The notes under the pieces are model-generated. The model did no database searches. It was not told the DNA's origin and saw only the letters and a list, made by a program, of their open reading frames with translations. From a bacterium (GTDB lineage: Bacteria > Cyanobacteriota > Vampirovibrionia > Gastranaerophilales > Gastranaerophilaceae): a stretch of 64,000 bases of DNA. Position numbers and translations under genes: made by a program. Positions 1-7,753 of the stretch are shown in pieces. Positions within the stretch are counted from its first letter, which is position 1, and every line of letters begins with the position of its first letter. The stretch lies in the NCBI GenBank assembly GCA_017559905.1, contig JAFYQF010000012.1, forward strand, positions 1 to 64,000. The letters are read 5' to 3'.

Positions 1-163
1 ATTATTATATATAAAGCGATGTCAAAATAGACGTAATAAAAAATATTCTTTATTGGTTGGTTTCAATTGTCCAACTTTTAAATTTAAAAATATTCTCCCA
101 TACTTTTATGAAATTATAATGTTTTCAAAACTAACTGTCAGTATAAACAAACAGGACAATAGT

Positions 164-638
164 GAAGTAATTTAAGTAATTAAAAGAGGGCAGTTCGCCC
201 CTAAAGTCCAAGCACAGAGGCACTTCCCTCAAAATGAGAGCCCGATGTCCGTTTTGTCCTAAAAGCATCCGAACAAAGTCCCTTTTTTTTAATCGCAAAA
301 AGCCTGTGTGTCGCTATATATTTATATCCGAACCGACGGACATCTATAATTACCTCAGTTGAAATAAACTACCTGAGAGCTATTTTTCAACTTTAAGGGG
401 AAGTGTTTAGCTTCCGTTTAAATCGGACTTAAACGCCATTTAAGGGGAACACAGCTTCCGTCTTGTTTCAGGTAATTTAAAACAACTTTTCAATTTTGCT
501 TGTAAAAAATATCGATACACCTCAAACCCTTTAAGGTGGAAGTTTTAGTGAGAATTTTTAGGGTAAAAATGCCGATTTAAAATTACTTCATTAAAGAAAT
601 AGAATAAATTACTTTTAAATTACTTTTAGAAGTAATTT
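164..638. repeat. Cluster of AAGTAATTT motifs flanking the left control region
   Basis: Copies of AAGTAATTT or its complement AAATTACTT are at 165-173, 174-181 (one base short), 580-588, 606-614, 617-625 and 630-638. The last three lie within 33 bp and the last is inverted relative to its neighbours. Such clustering upstream of a transposase suggests binding sites for the transposase or a regulator. AT-rich base composition raises the chance background, so the call is moderate. Confidence 0.45.
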
Positions 639-649
639 ATTTGAGTAAT

Positions 650-671
650 ATTTCATAACATTCAGACACAA
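650..671 (+). repeat. 22-bp phage repeat, copy 1 (upstream of MuA)
   Basis: The core CATTCAGACACAA ends 77 bp before the MuA start. It differs from the copy at 5670-5691 at only two of 22 positions. A related core (ACATTCCGACACAC, minus strand 45928-45941) sits upstream of the relic second MuA gene, so the site is conserved between two Mu-like elements. An operator is the simplest reading. Confidence 0.55.
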
Positions 672-748
672 AACAACACACTTCCCCCGAACTGACTTCC
701 ATTTTGAGAGACTACGATTTATCATACGAAAGACTTAATGGAGGTCAT

Positions 749-2839
749 ATGAAAACAGACATATTAAACAATATAGAAACAGATAAAACTTGGATTGATG
801 TTGAAACTGTAGCCAAGTTGAAAGATGTAACGAAGAGAGCAGTCCGCCTCGCATTAAACTCAGGTAAATATGAATTTAAGGTTGAAAAGAATCGTGGAGG
901 TAGAACATATAAAATTAAATTAAGCACCCTCGAGGAAGATTTACAAATTAAATATATAAATGAATATTATAACGACTTCAGTAATATTAATAATGAAGTA
1001 ATAGAATTAAATAATTTTGAAGTAAAACAGGAAAAACTGATTTCTGCATCACAAAAGAAAGTTGCACTTGCTAAATATGATTTAATAATGTGTTGGTTAG
1101 AATTTAGAAGAGAATATAACAGAGATAAGAAATTAAATAAATTCAAAATTTCTGAAAAAGATAAAAACGCTGATACTAAATTTTTAGAACTATATAATAC
1201 AGGTTATTTATATGAAGAGATTTTTAATACAATTGGAAAAGTCTCATTCGGTTCACTTTATAGATGGAGAGCTTTATTACACTATAATTCAGATTGGACA
1301 GCGTTGGTTGGTCAATATAAATATTCAACAAGGAAAGAATATAATACAAGCCTTAACGAAGAACAGATAAAGATTTTTTTACAAATACTTTTATCCCCAA
1401 ATAATTTTTCAATCGGAAAATCAATCGGCTTAACTAAACAAATCTTAAAAGAGAGAGGCTATGAAATACTCCCTAAAGACGTAACTTTTAGACGTTATGC
1501 AATGTGGTTTAGAGATATGAATTATGATAAATGGATATTGGCTAGAGAGGGACAAAAGGCTCTTAAAGATAAGGTTGAGCCATATATAGTAAGAAATGCA
1601 GCTCTGCTAAAACCAGGGCAAGTTTTAATCGCTGACGGCCACACGTTAAACTTTCAAATAATAAATCCTTTTACAGGCAGACCTTGTAGAGCAACATTAT
1701 TAGGGTTCTTGGATTGGAAGTCGGGAGGGCTTGTCGGTTACGACATAATGCTAGAAGAGTGTACACAAAATATTGCATCAGCATTAAGAAATGCAATTTT
1801 GAATATGGACCACATTCCTGAATATGTTTATCAGGATAACGGTAAGGCTTTTAAAAGTAAGTTCTTCAATGGAGATAAAAGGTTTGAAGAGTTAGGGTTT
1901 ACAGGAATTTATCGACAACTTGGTATAAAACCCATTTATGCCACTCCTTATAACGCTCGGGCAAAAGTAATCGAGCGTTTCTTTTTAGATTTTCAAGAAG
2001 GCTTTGAAAAATTGATGCCTAGTTATATAGGAACGAGCATTGAAAATAAACCTGCTTATATGAAAAGAAATGAATCGTTGCACAAGCAAATTCATGAGCA
2101 GAAAGCAAATTTCGTTCCAACAATAGAACAAGCAAGAATATTGATAGATAAATGGCTTGAGTTCAAACACTCCCAAGAATGCGTAAATGATAATGGGAAA
2201 ACCATTCAGGAAGTAATTGATGAGGCTGAAAAACAAAATATTAATGAACAATTATTAGATGATTTAATGATGGCTCAAGAAATAAAAAGTATTGGTAGAA
2301 ACGGCATTAGATTCTTAAAAGCTGATTATTTTGACGAAGCTTTATATGGAATAAAAGAAAAAACAGTAATTAAATATAGTCTTTTTGATTTAAGCTACAT
2401 CAAAGTTTATACCTTGAAAGGCGAATTTATATGTAGAGCAAATCGTGTAACCTCAACACACCCATTAGCAGCTCATATGGGAGATATTAAAGATATTGAG
2501 GATTACAAACACAAGATTGAAAAACAAGCAAAATTAAGACGTAGAACTATGAAAGCTATTAAAGAGCATTTTAAGTTAGAGGATGTGCCTTTGATAGAGG
2601 CAAAATTAACTGATGAAGTTAATGATGTTATCGAACTTACACCAATAAAAGAAGTTGAACCAAAAGAACAGAAAATTATCCCTAAAGTTAAAACTTCCAT
2701 AGTGGCAAGACCAATTTTTAGAAGTAGTTATGAGAGATATGAGTGGCATATGCAAAATGGCTGCATATCGATTGAAGATAGAAATTGGTTAAGAGATTAT
2801 ATGCAATCTGATGAATTTAAAGAAATATATTCTGAATAA
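749..2839 (+). CDS. Mu-type DDE transposase (MuA homologue)
   Basis: This 696-aa protein is the transposase that cuts and joins phage ends during integration and replicative transposition. Residues ~14-50 form a Mu-type N-terminal DNA-binding domain (WIDVETVAKLKDVTKRAV). The integrase-fold core carries the DDE triad: D296 in ADGH, D363 in QDNGK and E409 in KVIERF. The D-D spacing of 67 matches MuA (D269, D336), while the D-E spacing is shorter than in MuA. A C-terminal Mu-transposase beta domain and a basic tail follow. The ATG at 749 is preceded by GGAGGT (740-745); an upstream in-frame TTG at 704 has no such site. MuB follows directly, as in Mu. Confidence 0.95.
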   Translation: MKTDILNNIETDKTWIDVETVAKLKDVTKRAVRLALNSGKYEFKVEKNRGGRTYKIKLSTLEEDLQIKYINEYYNDFSNINNEVIELNNFEVKQEKLISASQKKVALAKYDLIMCWLEFRREYNRDKKLNKFKISEKDKNADTKFLELYNTGYLYEEIFNTIGKVSFGSLYRWRALLHYNSDWTALVGQYKYSTRKEYNTSLNEEQIKIFLQILLSPNNFSIGKSIGLTKQILKERGYEILPKDVTFRRYAMWFRDMNYDKWILAREGQKALKDKVEPYIVRNAALLKPGQVLIADGHTLNFQIINPFTGRPCRATLLGFLDWKSGGLVGYDIMLEECTQNIASALRNAILNMDHIPEYVYQDNGKAFKSKFFNGDKRFEELGFTGIYRQLGIKPIYATPYNARAKVIERFFLDFQEGFEKLMPSYIGTSIENKPAYMKRNESLHKQIHEQKANFVPTIEQARILIDKWLEFKHSQECVNDNGKTIQEVIDEAEKQNINEQLLDDLMMAQEIKSIGRNGIRFLKADYFDEALYGIKEKTVIKYSLFDLSYIKVYTLKGEFICRANRVTSTHPLAAHMGDIKDIEDYKHKIEKQAKLRRRTMKAIKEHFKLEDVPLIEAKLTDEVNDVIELTPIKEVEPKEQKIIPKVKTSIVARPIFRSSYERYEWHMQNGCISIEDRNWLRDYMQSDEFKEIYSE

Positions 2840-2849
2840 GGAGGACAAA

Positions 2850-3566
2850 GTGAGACATAAATTTGTGAAAACAAAAAACGTAAAAAACCTAATTACTATG
2901 ATGAATAATCTACAAAATCGTCCCGAGGGTGTTCCTGGTATGGGTTTGGTATTTGGAGAACCTGGGCTTGGTAAAACCTATGCGATTACTTGGTGGGCAT
3001 TACAAAATGATGCTGTATTAATAAGAAGTACCAATTTAATGTCGGCAAGATGGTTGCTTGAAGAATTAGTTCACGAGTTAGGGGAAATTCCTTATACAAA
3101 ATATTCAGATTTATTTAATCAAGTAATCGACCAATTAATAAAAAGACCTAGAATTATTATTGTTGATGAGACTGATTATTTAACAATTGATTCAAGAGCT
3201 GTTGAAACTCTCCGAGATATTCACGATAGAACAGATGTTCCAATCGTATTAGTTGGAATGGGAACAGCTGAGAGAAGGTTGCAGAGATATAAACATTTAT
3301 ACGATAGAATTTCGGAAATCGTAAAATTTGAACCATTTAGTAAACAAGATTTGCATCAAATTATTGATGAATTATCTGAAGTAGAGATAACAGATTGTGC
3401 AAAAAAACTAATGCAAATCCATACTAATCGTTTTCGACAAATAGTAAAAATAATAAATAAAGTTGAACAACTCGCCAAATCTAATGGCTTAAGTTCAATA
3501 GATGAAATTACATTAAAGGAGGTGTTGAGAAATGACACAGATAATGATGAGAACATTGAAAAATAA
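2850..3566 (+). CDS. Mu-type transposition target-DNA ATPase (MuB homologue)
   Basis: This is a 238-aa AAA+ ATPase. In Mu the equivalent protein binds target DNA, delivers it to the transposase and gives target immunity. Walker A is GEPGLGKT at residues 36-43, and Walker B ends in D106-E107 (IIIVDET). A sensor-like arginine follows in the segment YDRISEIVKF. The GTG start at 2850 is chosen because GGAGG lies at 2840-2844 with five bases between; an in-frame ATG at 2811 lies inside MuA and has no ribosome-binding site. The 3' end overlaps the next early gene by 35 bp, so the three early genes are probably co-transcribed. Confidence 0.93.
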   Translation: MRHKFVKTKNVKNLITMMNNLQNRPEGVPGMGLVFGEPGLGKTYAITWWALQNDAVLIRSTNLMSARWLLEELVHELGEIPYTKYSDLFNQVIDQLIKRPRIIIVDETDYLTIDSRAVETLRDIHDRTDVPIVLVGMGTAERRLQRYKHLYDRISEIVKFEPFSKQDLHQIIDELSEVEITDCAKKLMQIHTNRFRQIVKIINKVEQLAKSNGLSSIDEITLKEVLRNDTDNDENIEK

Positions 3567-4818
3567 AATACTCAAAATAGCTAGGGGACTTGGAAAATTT
3601 ACTGTAGAAAATTTATGTTCTATTTTTGAGGGCACAGAAAAAGAATACAATATTTTAATCGCAGTAGATCAGCTTTTAGATAATGATGAGATTAAAAAGG
3701 TTTCAGAGACGGAATATATTAGTATAGTCAGGCCCGTAGTAAAACCTGAAGAGAAAAAAGTTATTGAGAAATATAACGAAACCAAAGACTCTAAAGAGGA
3801 TACTTGGTTAACTGTAGATGAAGTTGCAATTATTACAAATTTAAGAAAAGAAACAATTATTGCTCGTTGTCTTTCAGGAAAATATGAAATAAAAGCGAAC
3901 CCTGCAAGTAGGAGGACAAATCCTGAAAGCACATATTTGATTAAAAGGTCATCTGTTCAATTAGTCCCACGTTTAACTTCAAAGGAAATCGCTTTTTTAA
4001 ATAAAGAGGTTAAAAAACTTTTTAATAATCAGGAAGAAGAACGATTATACAAAATAGCATCAGACCGAGGTAAGGAATATATTTATAGATTTCTAAAACT
4101 ATTAACTTTAACCAAAGGTATGGATACAAAAGAATTAAAGGAGTTCTTAACTGTAATAAGTTTTAAAAACCCACGATTAGCATATTCTTATAGTCAGTTC
4201 TCTGCTAAAAGAAATGAATATTACAAAAAAGGATTAGCCGCAGTTATACCTAAACATTCAGCAAAAGACCATAGAACTCCTGAAGAAATGAACCGCAATG
4301 CGAATTATAATAGATTTCCTGTTTGTTATACCAATACAAGTAAAGACCAATTGGATATAATTTTCAGGTGTATTTGTTTATCAATACCAATTATGGATTG
4401 TGTCCATTTAACTGGCAGATGTAAAACCGCAGTATCAGATATTTATAAATTTATAAAAGGATTTATTTATGAAGAGCAGTATAAAGAGTTGGAAGAACAT
4501 TTTCAAAAAGATCCAATAATAGCTTCTGTTCGTAATTTTGCAAAAGAAACAATTTATTTATATTGCTATGATAACAGAATTTTCGTAGCAAAAAAGCCAT
4601 TAACGTCAATAACTCCAATGCGAAGAATGACTAAGGAAGAGTTTAAAGAAATTAAAAGGGTTTATTCTCTAATTTATAGAAGAGTTAATACTTGGACTAT
4701 GACGAGATATCTTGAATATCACGTTGCAACACTTTGTTGGCAAATAAGATTATGTTGTTTTGAACAACAAATGAATGATTTATATAAAATGCTAAATCCT
4801 GATTTTAATGGTGTATAG
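3532..4818 (+). CDS. Early phage protein with a MuA-like DNA-binding domain but no DDE core
   Basis: This 428-aa protein follows MuB with a strong AAAGGAGG site. Residues ~91-135 (TWLTVDEVAIITNLRKET, then SGKYEIK) align closely with MuA residues ~14-50 of this phage, including the W-x-V-[DE]-x-V-A and SGKYE positions. An N-terminal winged-helix-like region (1-65) precedes it. The C-terminal ~250 residues are unrecognised and hold several cysteines (FRCICLSIP, DCVHLTGRC, LCCFEQQ). No DDE triad or Walker motif was found. By position and DNA-binding fold it may regulate early transcription or lysogeny, or act as a transposition cofactor. The function is inferred. Confidence 0.8.
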   Translation: MTQIMMRTLKNKILKIARGLGKFTVENLCSIFEGTEKEYNILIAVDQLLDNDEIKKVSETEYISIVRPVVKPEEKKVIEKYNETKDSKEDTWLTVDEVAIITNLRKETIIARCLSGKYEIKANPASRRTNPESTYLIKRSSVQLVPRLTSKEIAFLNKEVKKLFNNQEEERLYKIASDRGKEYIYRFLKLLTLTKGMDTKELKEFLTVISFKNPRLAYSYSQFSAKRNEYYKKGLAAVIPKHSAKDHRTPEEMNRNANYNRFPVCYTNTSKDQLDIIFRCICLSIPIMDCVHLTGRCKTAVSDIYKFIKGFIYEEQYKELEEHFQKDPIIASVRNFAKETIYLYCYDNRIFVAKKPLTSITPMRRMTKEEFKEIKRVYSLIYRRVNTWTMTRYLEYHVATLCWQIRLCCFEQQMNDLYKMLNPDFNGV

Positions 4819-4819
4819 A

Positions 4820-5047
4820 TTAATCAGGATCTCTTTGTTTTAGAATTTTAGACAAATCAGATTCTGTATATTCTTTAACTCTAGCTTCTTGCATATCTTT
4901 TTTAAAACTTTTAAAACATTTTTCGCAGATATAAAAGCTGTTTTGCTTTGTATGTTTCATATTTTTGACGATAAAAATTCGAGAATCAGAACCGCAAACC
5001 ATACAAGGCATTTCAGTCTCTTCCCTTAATTTTACATACTTAATCAT
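4820..5047 (-). CDS. Small zinc-finger-like phage protein (two CxxC pairs)
   Basis: This 75-aa protein carries CMVC at residues ~15-18 and CEKC at ~41-44, spacing typical of a treble-clef or ribbon zinc site. Its charged tail is helical. GGGGAGATGG precedes the ATG. It ends two bases from the 428-aa early gene on the opposite strand, so the two units converge. Mu has a small zinc protein (Com) that activates mom translation, but I see no sequence identity beyond the zinc ligands, so no Com assignment is made. Confidence 0.7.
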   Translation of the reverse strand: MIKYVKLREETEMPCMVCGSDSRIFIVKNMKHTKQNSFYICEKCFKSFKKDMQEARVKEYTESDLSKILKQRDPD

Positions 5048-5108
5048 TAACCCATCTCCCCGTTTTTATACATGCTACATGTTGAAAAATATTCTTCAAG
5101 AGCAGCCA

Positions 5109-5145
5109 TTAAAAAAGAGCCTCTATATTTGGGAGAGAAGCTCTT
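5109..5145 (-). terminator. Hairpin terminator of the leftward phage operon
   Basis: On the minus strand AAGAGC...GCTCTT forms a stem with an inner AGAG/CTCT extension, followed by a T run at 5111-5116. It lies downstream of the small genes at 5216-5918 and upstream of the zinc-finger gene. ACATG-type palindromes at 5070-5081 and 5162-5172 flank it. Confidence 0.6.
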
Positions 5146-5215
5146 GAGTATTGGTCGAGTTCATGTACATGTAACATCTGTTTGATTCAAAAAGCAAATT
5201 ATATATTTTTGTAAA

Positions 5216-5419
5216 CTAATCTTCAATTGGACTAATATTATCCATTTCAATGTTATATTTATGCCCATCTTGGTCAACGCAGGCTGCGAAAGGAATATCT
5301 TCATATCCACCACCATTAACAAAGAATCTGTTTTTCCAAGTATAAATAATTAAACCAACATTTCTTGTTTTGTGATTAAAAATCTTTGTTCCGTATAGCG
5401 TTGGGTCTTTATCTATCAT
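5216..5419 (-). CDS. Hypothetical small phage protein
   Basis: This 67-aa protein has an evident GGAGG ribosome-binding site before its ATG (AGTAGGAGGCAATT). The sequence is beta-rich (NVGLIIYTWKNRFFVNGGGY) with an acidic C-terminus (MDNISPIED), which suggests a small barrel. I do not recognise a family. It is the penultimate member of a run of short leftward genes at the end of the late block. Confidence 0.6.
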   Translation of the reverse strand: MIDKDPTLYGTKIFNHKTRNVGLIIYTWKNRFFVNGGGYEDIPFAACVDQDGHKYNIEMDNISPIED

Positions 5420-5428
5420 AATTGCCTC

Positions 5429-5599
5429 CTACTTGCTTTCTATAAATTTAACGATATCAGCTAAGGTTTTGCCTGTGTTTATTAGTTGGTTTTTGGGATA
5501 ACCTGAATAGCAATTACTTCCAATAACTGATGCATATTGTTCGTATCCATACTCGAATACATAATCGTTGTTGAACTTGTAAATTGTTTTGTTTTCCAT
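5429..5599 (-). CDS. Hypothetical small phage protein
   Basis: This is a 56-aa protein beginning MENKTIYKFNND. The ATG at 5599 is chosen because AAAGGACAG precedes it; a longer frame begins at 5656 without a good site. Its leader contains an inverted repeat (AATCACTTGCAA/TTGCGAGTGATT, about 5636-5673) and the second copy of a 22-bp repeat, so it appears to have its own expression signal. No family recognised. Confidence 0.5.
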   Translation of the reverse strand: MENKTIYKFNNDYVFEYGYEQYASVIGSNCYSGYPKNQLINTGKTLADIVKFIESK

Positions 5600-5669
5600 A
5601 ATTCTGTCCTTTCTTTTTGTACGAACATTAATCACTCGCAAAAGTTTAATTTTCAACTCATTGCAAGTG

Positions 5670-5691
5670 ATTTCGTATCATTCAGACACAA
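5670..5691 (+). repeat. 22-bp phage repeat, copy 2
   Basis: This copy matches copy 1 (650-671) at 20 of 22 positions, with core CATTCAGACACAA. It lies ~70 bp upstream of the leftward gene starting at 5599. On the minus strand it reads TTGTGT...AATGATAC, which could overlap promoter elements. Confidence 0.55.
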
Positions 5692-5693
5692 TA

Positions 5694-5918
5694 TTATTTT
5701 TCAATTTTTATTAGTTCAATTTCTGTTTCATCAGGTTTTTCAGGATCAATAATGAATTGTGGCCAAAAACAATATATTTCATTTGTTTTTAGGTTTTTAC
5801 AATAAGCAACTTGAGGGTTTGTTTCATTGTCAAAAGCTAAAACTTGATATTCACAAGTGTCGTTGTTTGGAAATCCTTTAAGTTTTTTTAATTTGTAGAT
5901 ACCATTGAGTTCAATCAT
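5694..5918 (-). CDS. Hypothetical small phage protein
   Basis: This 74-aa protein begins MIELNGIYKLKKLKGF. AAAGGAAC precedes the ATG at 5918, which is preferred over an in-frame ATG at 5939. The sequence looks like a small beta barrel of SH3 type: alternating hydrophobic strands, then YCFWPQFIIDPEK and an acidic tail. No family is assigned. It has copy 3 of the 22-bp repeat upstream and may be expressed separately from the tail genes. Confidence 0.55.
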   Translation of the reverse strand: MIELNGIYKLKKLKGFPNNDTCEYQVLAFDNETNPQVAYCKNLKTNEIYCFWPQFIIDPEKPDETEIELIKIEK

Positions 5919-5979
5919 AATAGTTCCTTTTTTAACCATTTATCACTCAAAAAAACAAAATTTAAAGTCATATTTTTTT

Positions 5980-6001
5980 ATTTTGTATCATTTGAACACA
6001 A
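5980..6001 (+). repeat. 22-bp phage repeat, copy 3
   Basis: This copy (core TATCATTTGAACACAA) matches copy 2 at 18 of 22 positions. It lies in the gap between the gene ending at 6002 and the gene starting at 5918, ~62 bp upstream of the latter, a distance similar to copies 1 and 2. Confidence 0.5.
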
Positions 6002-6592
6002 TTACCAATCCCTGCCCCAAAGACTTCTTTTTTCTTTTTCAGCATTAGCTTTGAAGAAGTTTTGATAATGTTCTTCGTATAGTTTTGTATATTTTGCTCG
6101 AGTCTTTGGATTGTTCGTACTTTCGGCTTTTGTTCTAGCTTTAGCACCTGCGACATACATTCGGTTGTAATAAGAATTTAATTGTCCGTTTGTCATCTGA
6201 TTAAGGTCTGCGACAGTTTGTTTAGCTCTGACGTTGTTTTTCTCATTAATTGCTAAATAATAAGCCGTTTCTCTTAAACTTGCTCTAGAACGAGCTTCGT
6301 TAACTTTACTCATCTGCTTATCAAGTGCAGCAGACTTTGCCTCGTAATCGGCATCGCTCATACTAACATTTTTAAAATCATTTAAAACTTTTTCTAATTG
6401 AGCTTCTTCAAATCTAACTTTTGCATTTTCTTTATTCATTAGATTACGACTATTAATCAAAGCTCTATTTAATTCTTTATCGGTTAAATCTCTATATTTT
6501 TCTTGATAATATTGGCTTGGAGTTACAAGTCTTGGTGGATTAGCTGATGCCCCACCACCACTTCTGCTACCGCCTGAACCTCTGCCACCCAT
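6002..6592 (-). CDS. MGGRGSGG-leader phage protein, coiled coil
   Basis: This 196-aa protein opens MGGRGSGGSRSGGG, then has a Pro-rich linker and a long charged helical region (residues ~30-190) rich in Glu, Lys and Ala. The neighbouring gene at 6596-7129 opens with the same MGGRGSGGS leader and then diverges, so the leader is a shared module. AAGGAGACT precedes the ATG. The pair lies downstream of the DUF4417 gene, between lysis and terminal small genes. MGGRG-type leaders occur in other phage and plasmid proteins; their role is not known to me. Confidence 0.75.
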   Translation of the reverse strand: MGGRGSGGSRSGGGASANPPRLVTPSQYYQEKYRDLTDKELNRALINSRNLMNKENAKVRFEEAQLEKVLNDFKNVSMSDADYEAKSAALDKQMSKVNEARSRASLRETAYYLAINEKNNVRAKQTVADLNQMTNGQLNSYYNRMYVAGAKARTKAESTNNPKTRAKYTKLYEEHYQNFFKANAEKEKRSLWGRDW

Positions 6593-6595
6593 AGA

Positions 6596-7129
6596 TTAGT
6601 CTCCTTTCTTTTTTTCTATATCGAATGAAAGCCAATTCTTTTCTTCAGCAGACCAAGTAATTTTTCTGCCTGATAGCTTTGCCATTCTTTTAACTACTTT
6701 ATCTATTTGTTTTCCACTAGATTTATGTAAAACTTGCCAGTCGTAATCTTCCTCATCACGAGCATACGATGGATTTTTCCATTTACCTAAGTCTCTAACT
6801 TGAACGTTTATAAAATCGCCATAATCTTCAACTCTGAAATCGCTACTTCTGATGTAACCATCGGTGTCAACGTTACGAATTAGTTGGCTTTTTAAATCAT
6901 AGACAGTATTGTCCATAGACATTTTTGCTTTAGTTTGTCTTGGTTTCTTTTCAGTTTTTACACCATTTTTAAGATTCTCTGCTCGTTTTGCACGTGCTTT
7001 TGCTAAAGCATCAAGACGTTTTTGTTTTAACAATTCTTCTTTGCTTAATTGAGCTTCTTGTTTTTTCTCTATTGTAGCTTTACTACTTGTTCCTGCATTT
7101 TTGCTACCACCTGAGCCTCTGCCACCCAT
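6596..7129 (-). CDS. MGGRGSGG-leader phage protein, basic
   Basis: This 177-aa protein opens MGGRGSGGSKNAGTSS, then has a Lys/Arg/Ala-rich helical segment (residues ~22-70) and a more globular C-terminal half with several Trp and Asp residues (DYDWQVLHKSSGKQ). The basic segment suggests nucleic-acid or capsid contact, which is inference. The start overlaps the stop of the upstream DUF4417 gene, so the two are translationally coupled. No enzymatic motif seen. Confidence 0.72.
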   Translation of the reverse strand: MGGRGSGGSKNAGTSSKATIEKKQEAQLSKEELLKQKRLDALAKARAKRAENLKNGVKTEKKPRQTKAKMSMDNTVYDLKSQLIRNVDTDGYIRSSDFRVEDYGDFINVQVRDLGKWKNPSYARDEEDYDWQVLHKSSGKQIDKVVKRMAKLSGRKITWSAEEKNWLSFDIEKKKGD

Positions 7130-7752
7130 TATGACCTCACTTTCTTTTTAAATTTATTCATATATGGTTCGAACCAACGGATATTTTTATACTCGTTAAG
7201 TTCGGTCAGTCTGTTTCCATAAATCAAAATCTCTTTCGGTTCAAGTTGTTTTAACATTTCTTTAAAACCTTGCAAGAAGAGTTTTTTAGCCTGTGGGTCA
7301 TTGAGAACTCCAACTGTTCCAATTGCAACAACTGAATTTTTAGGAATTCCCAAGAATGTGTATTTATAACTAGATTCATCAGACCAACTAACTGTCGGAA
7401 TAACCTTAATTCCTTTGCTTTGCCAATAACAAGTACACCAACGATTCCTGTAAACTTGCCAAATTTGGTAGGCTTCAGGATAATTTGTGTACATAGAAAA
7501 GTCAGGAGACAACACCCCTGCATATTTTTTCAATTCTGAGATTTGAGAATCAGGATTCTTCCAACAACGCTCGAATCTATAATCATCTAAAAAGAAGTGA
7601 GCAGTTCCGTTTCTATTCCCATCAACTCTATATGGAATCAGCTTTTTTATTTCAAATTCATCAGCTTTTATGTCTGGTATTCCATAAGAATTAGAAGATG
7701 GGAAAAATCCTTTTTCGGTATTTTGTACGTTTAATAAATTTCGCCAAGTCAT
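7129..7752 (-). CDS. DUF4417-family phage protein
   Basis: This 207-aa protein matches the DUF4417 pattern from memory: FFLDDYRFERCW, then GVLSPDFSMYTNYP, then RNRWCTCYWQSKGIKVIPTV, then the FLGIPKNSVVAIGTVG strand. DUF4417 proteins are found in phages and mobile elements of gut bacteria; their biochemical role is unknown. AGGTGG precedes the ATG. The gene begins the DUF4417/MGGRGSGG trio, which reads as one accessory unit. Confidence 0.8.
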   Translation of the reverse strand: MTWRNLLNVQNTEKGFFPSSNSYGIPDIKADEFEIKKLIPYRVDGNRNGTAHFFLDDYRFERCWKNPDSQISELKKYAGVLSPDFSMYTNYPEAYQIWQVYRNRWCTCYWQSKGIKVIPTVSWSDESSYKYTFLGIPKNSVVAIGTVGVLNDPQAKKLFLQGFKEMLKQLEPKEILIYGNRLTELNEYKNIRWFEPYMNKFKKKVRS

Positions 7753-7753
7753 A

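Larger units (their letters stand above)
1..748. promoter_or_regulatory. Non-coding left-end/control region upstream of MuA
   Basis: No credible gene is present in these ~750 bases. The stretch 185-480 is less AT-rich and rich in short hairpins, for example GGGC/GCCC at 188-200, GGAAG/CTTCC at 399-415 and CTTAAA/TTTAAG around 427-443. CACTTCCC-type motifs recur at 221-230, 397-405 (inverted) and 679-688. AAGTAATTT motifs recur at both ends of the region. In Mu this position carries transposase end-binding sites, the operator and the early promoter, so a similar role is inferred. A structured RNA in 185-480 is possible; no known RNA family was recognised. Confidence 0.5.

Noticed and set aside
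185-480. tmRNA, RNase P or 6S RNA in the hairpin-rich left-end segment
   Set aside because: The conserved cores of these RNAs (for example the tmRNA tag frame or the RNase P P4 region) were not found. Only a generic structured region can be claimed.
7160-7185. GGTTCGAACC-like word resembling a tRNA T-loop
   Set aside because: It lies inside the DUF4417 coding frame and no cloverleaf, anticodon stem or acceptor stem could be built around it. No tRNA was found in the window.
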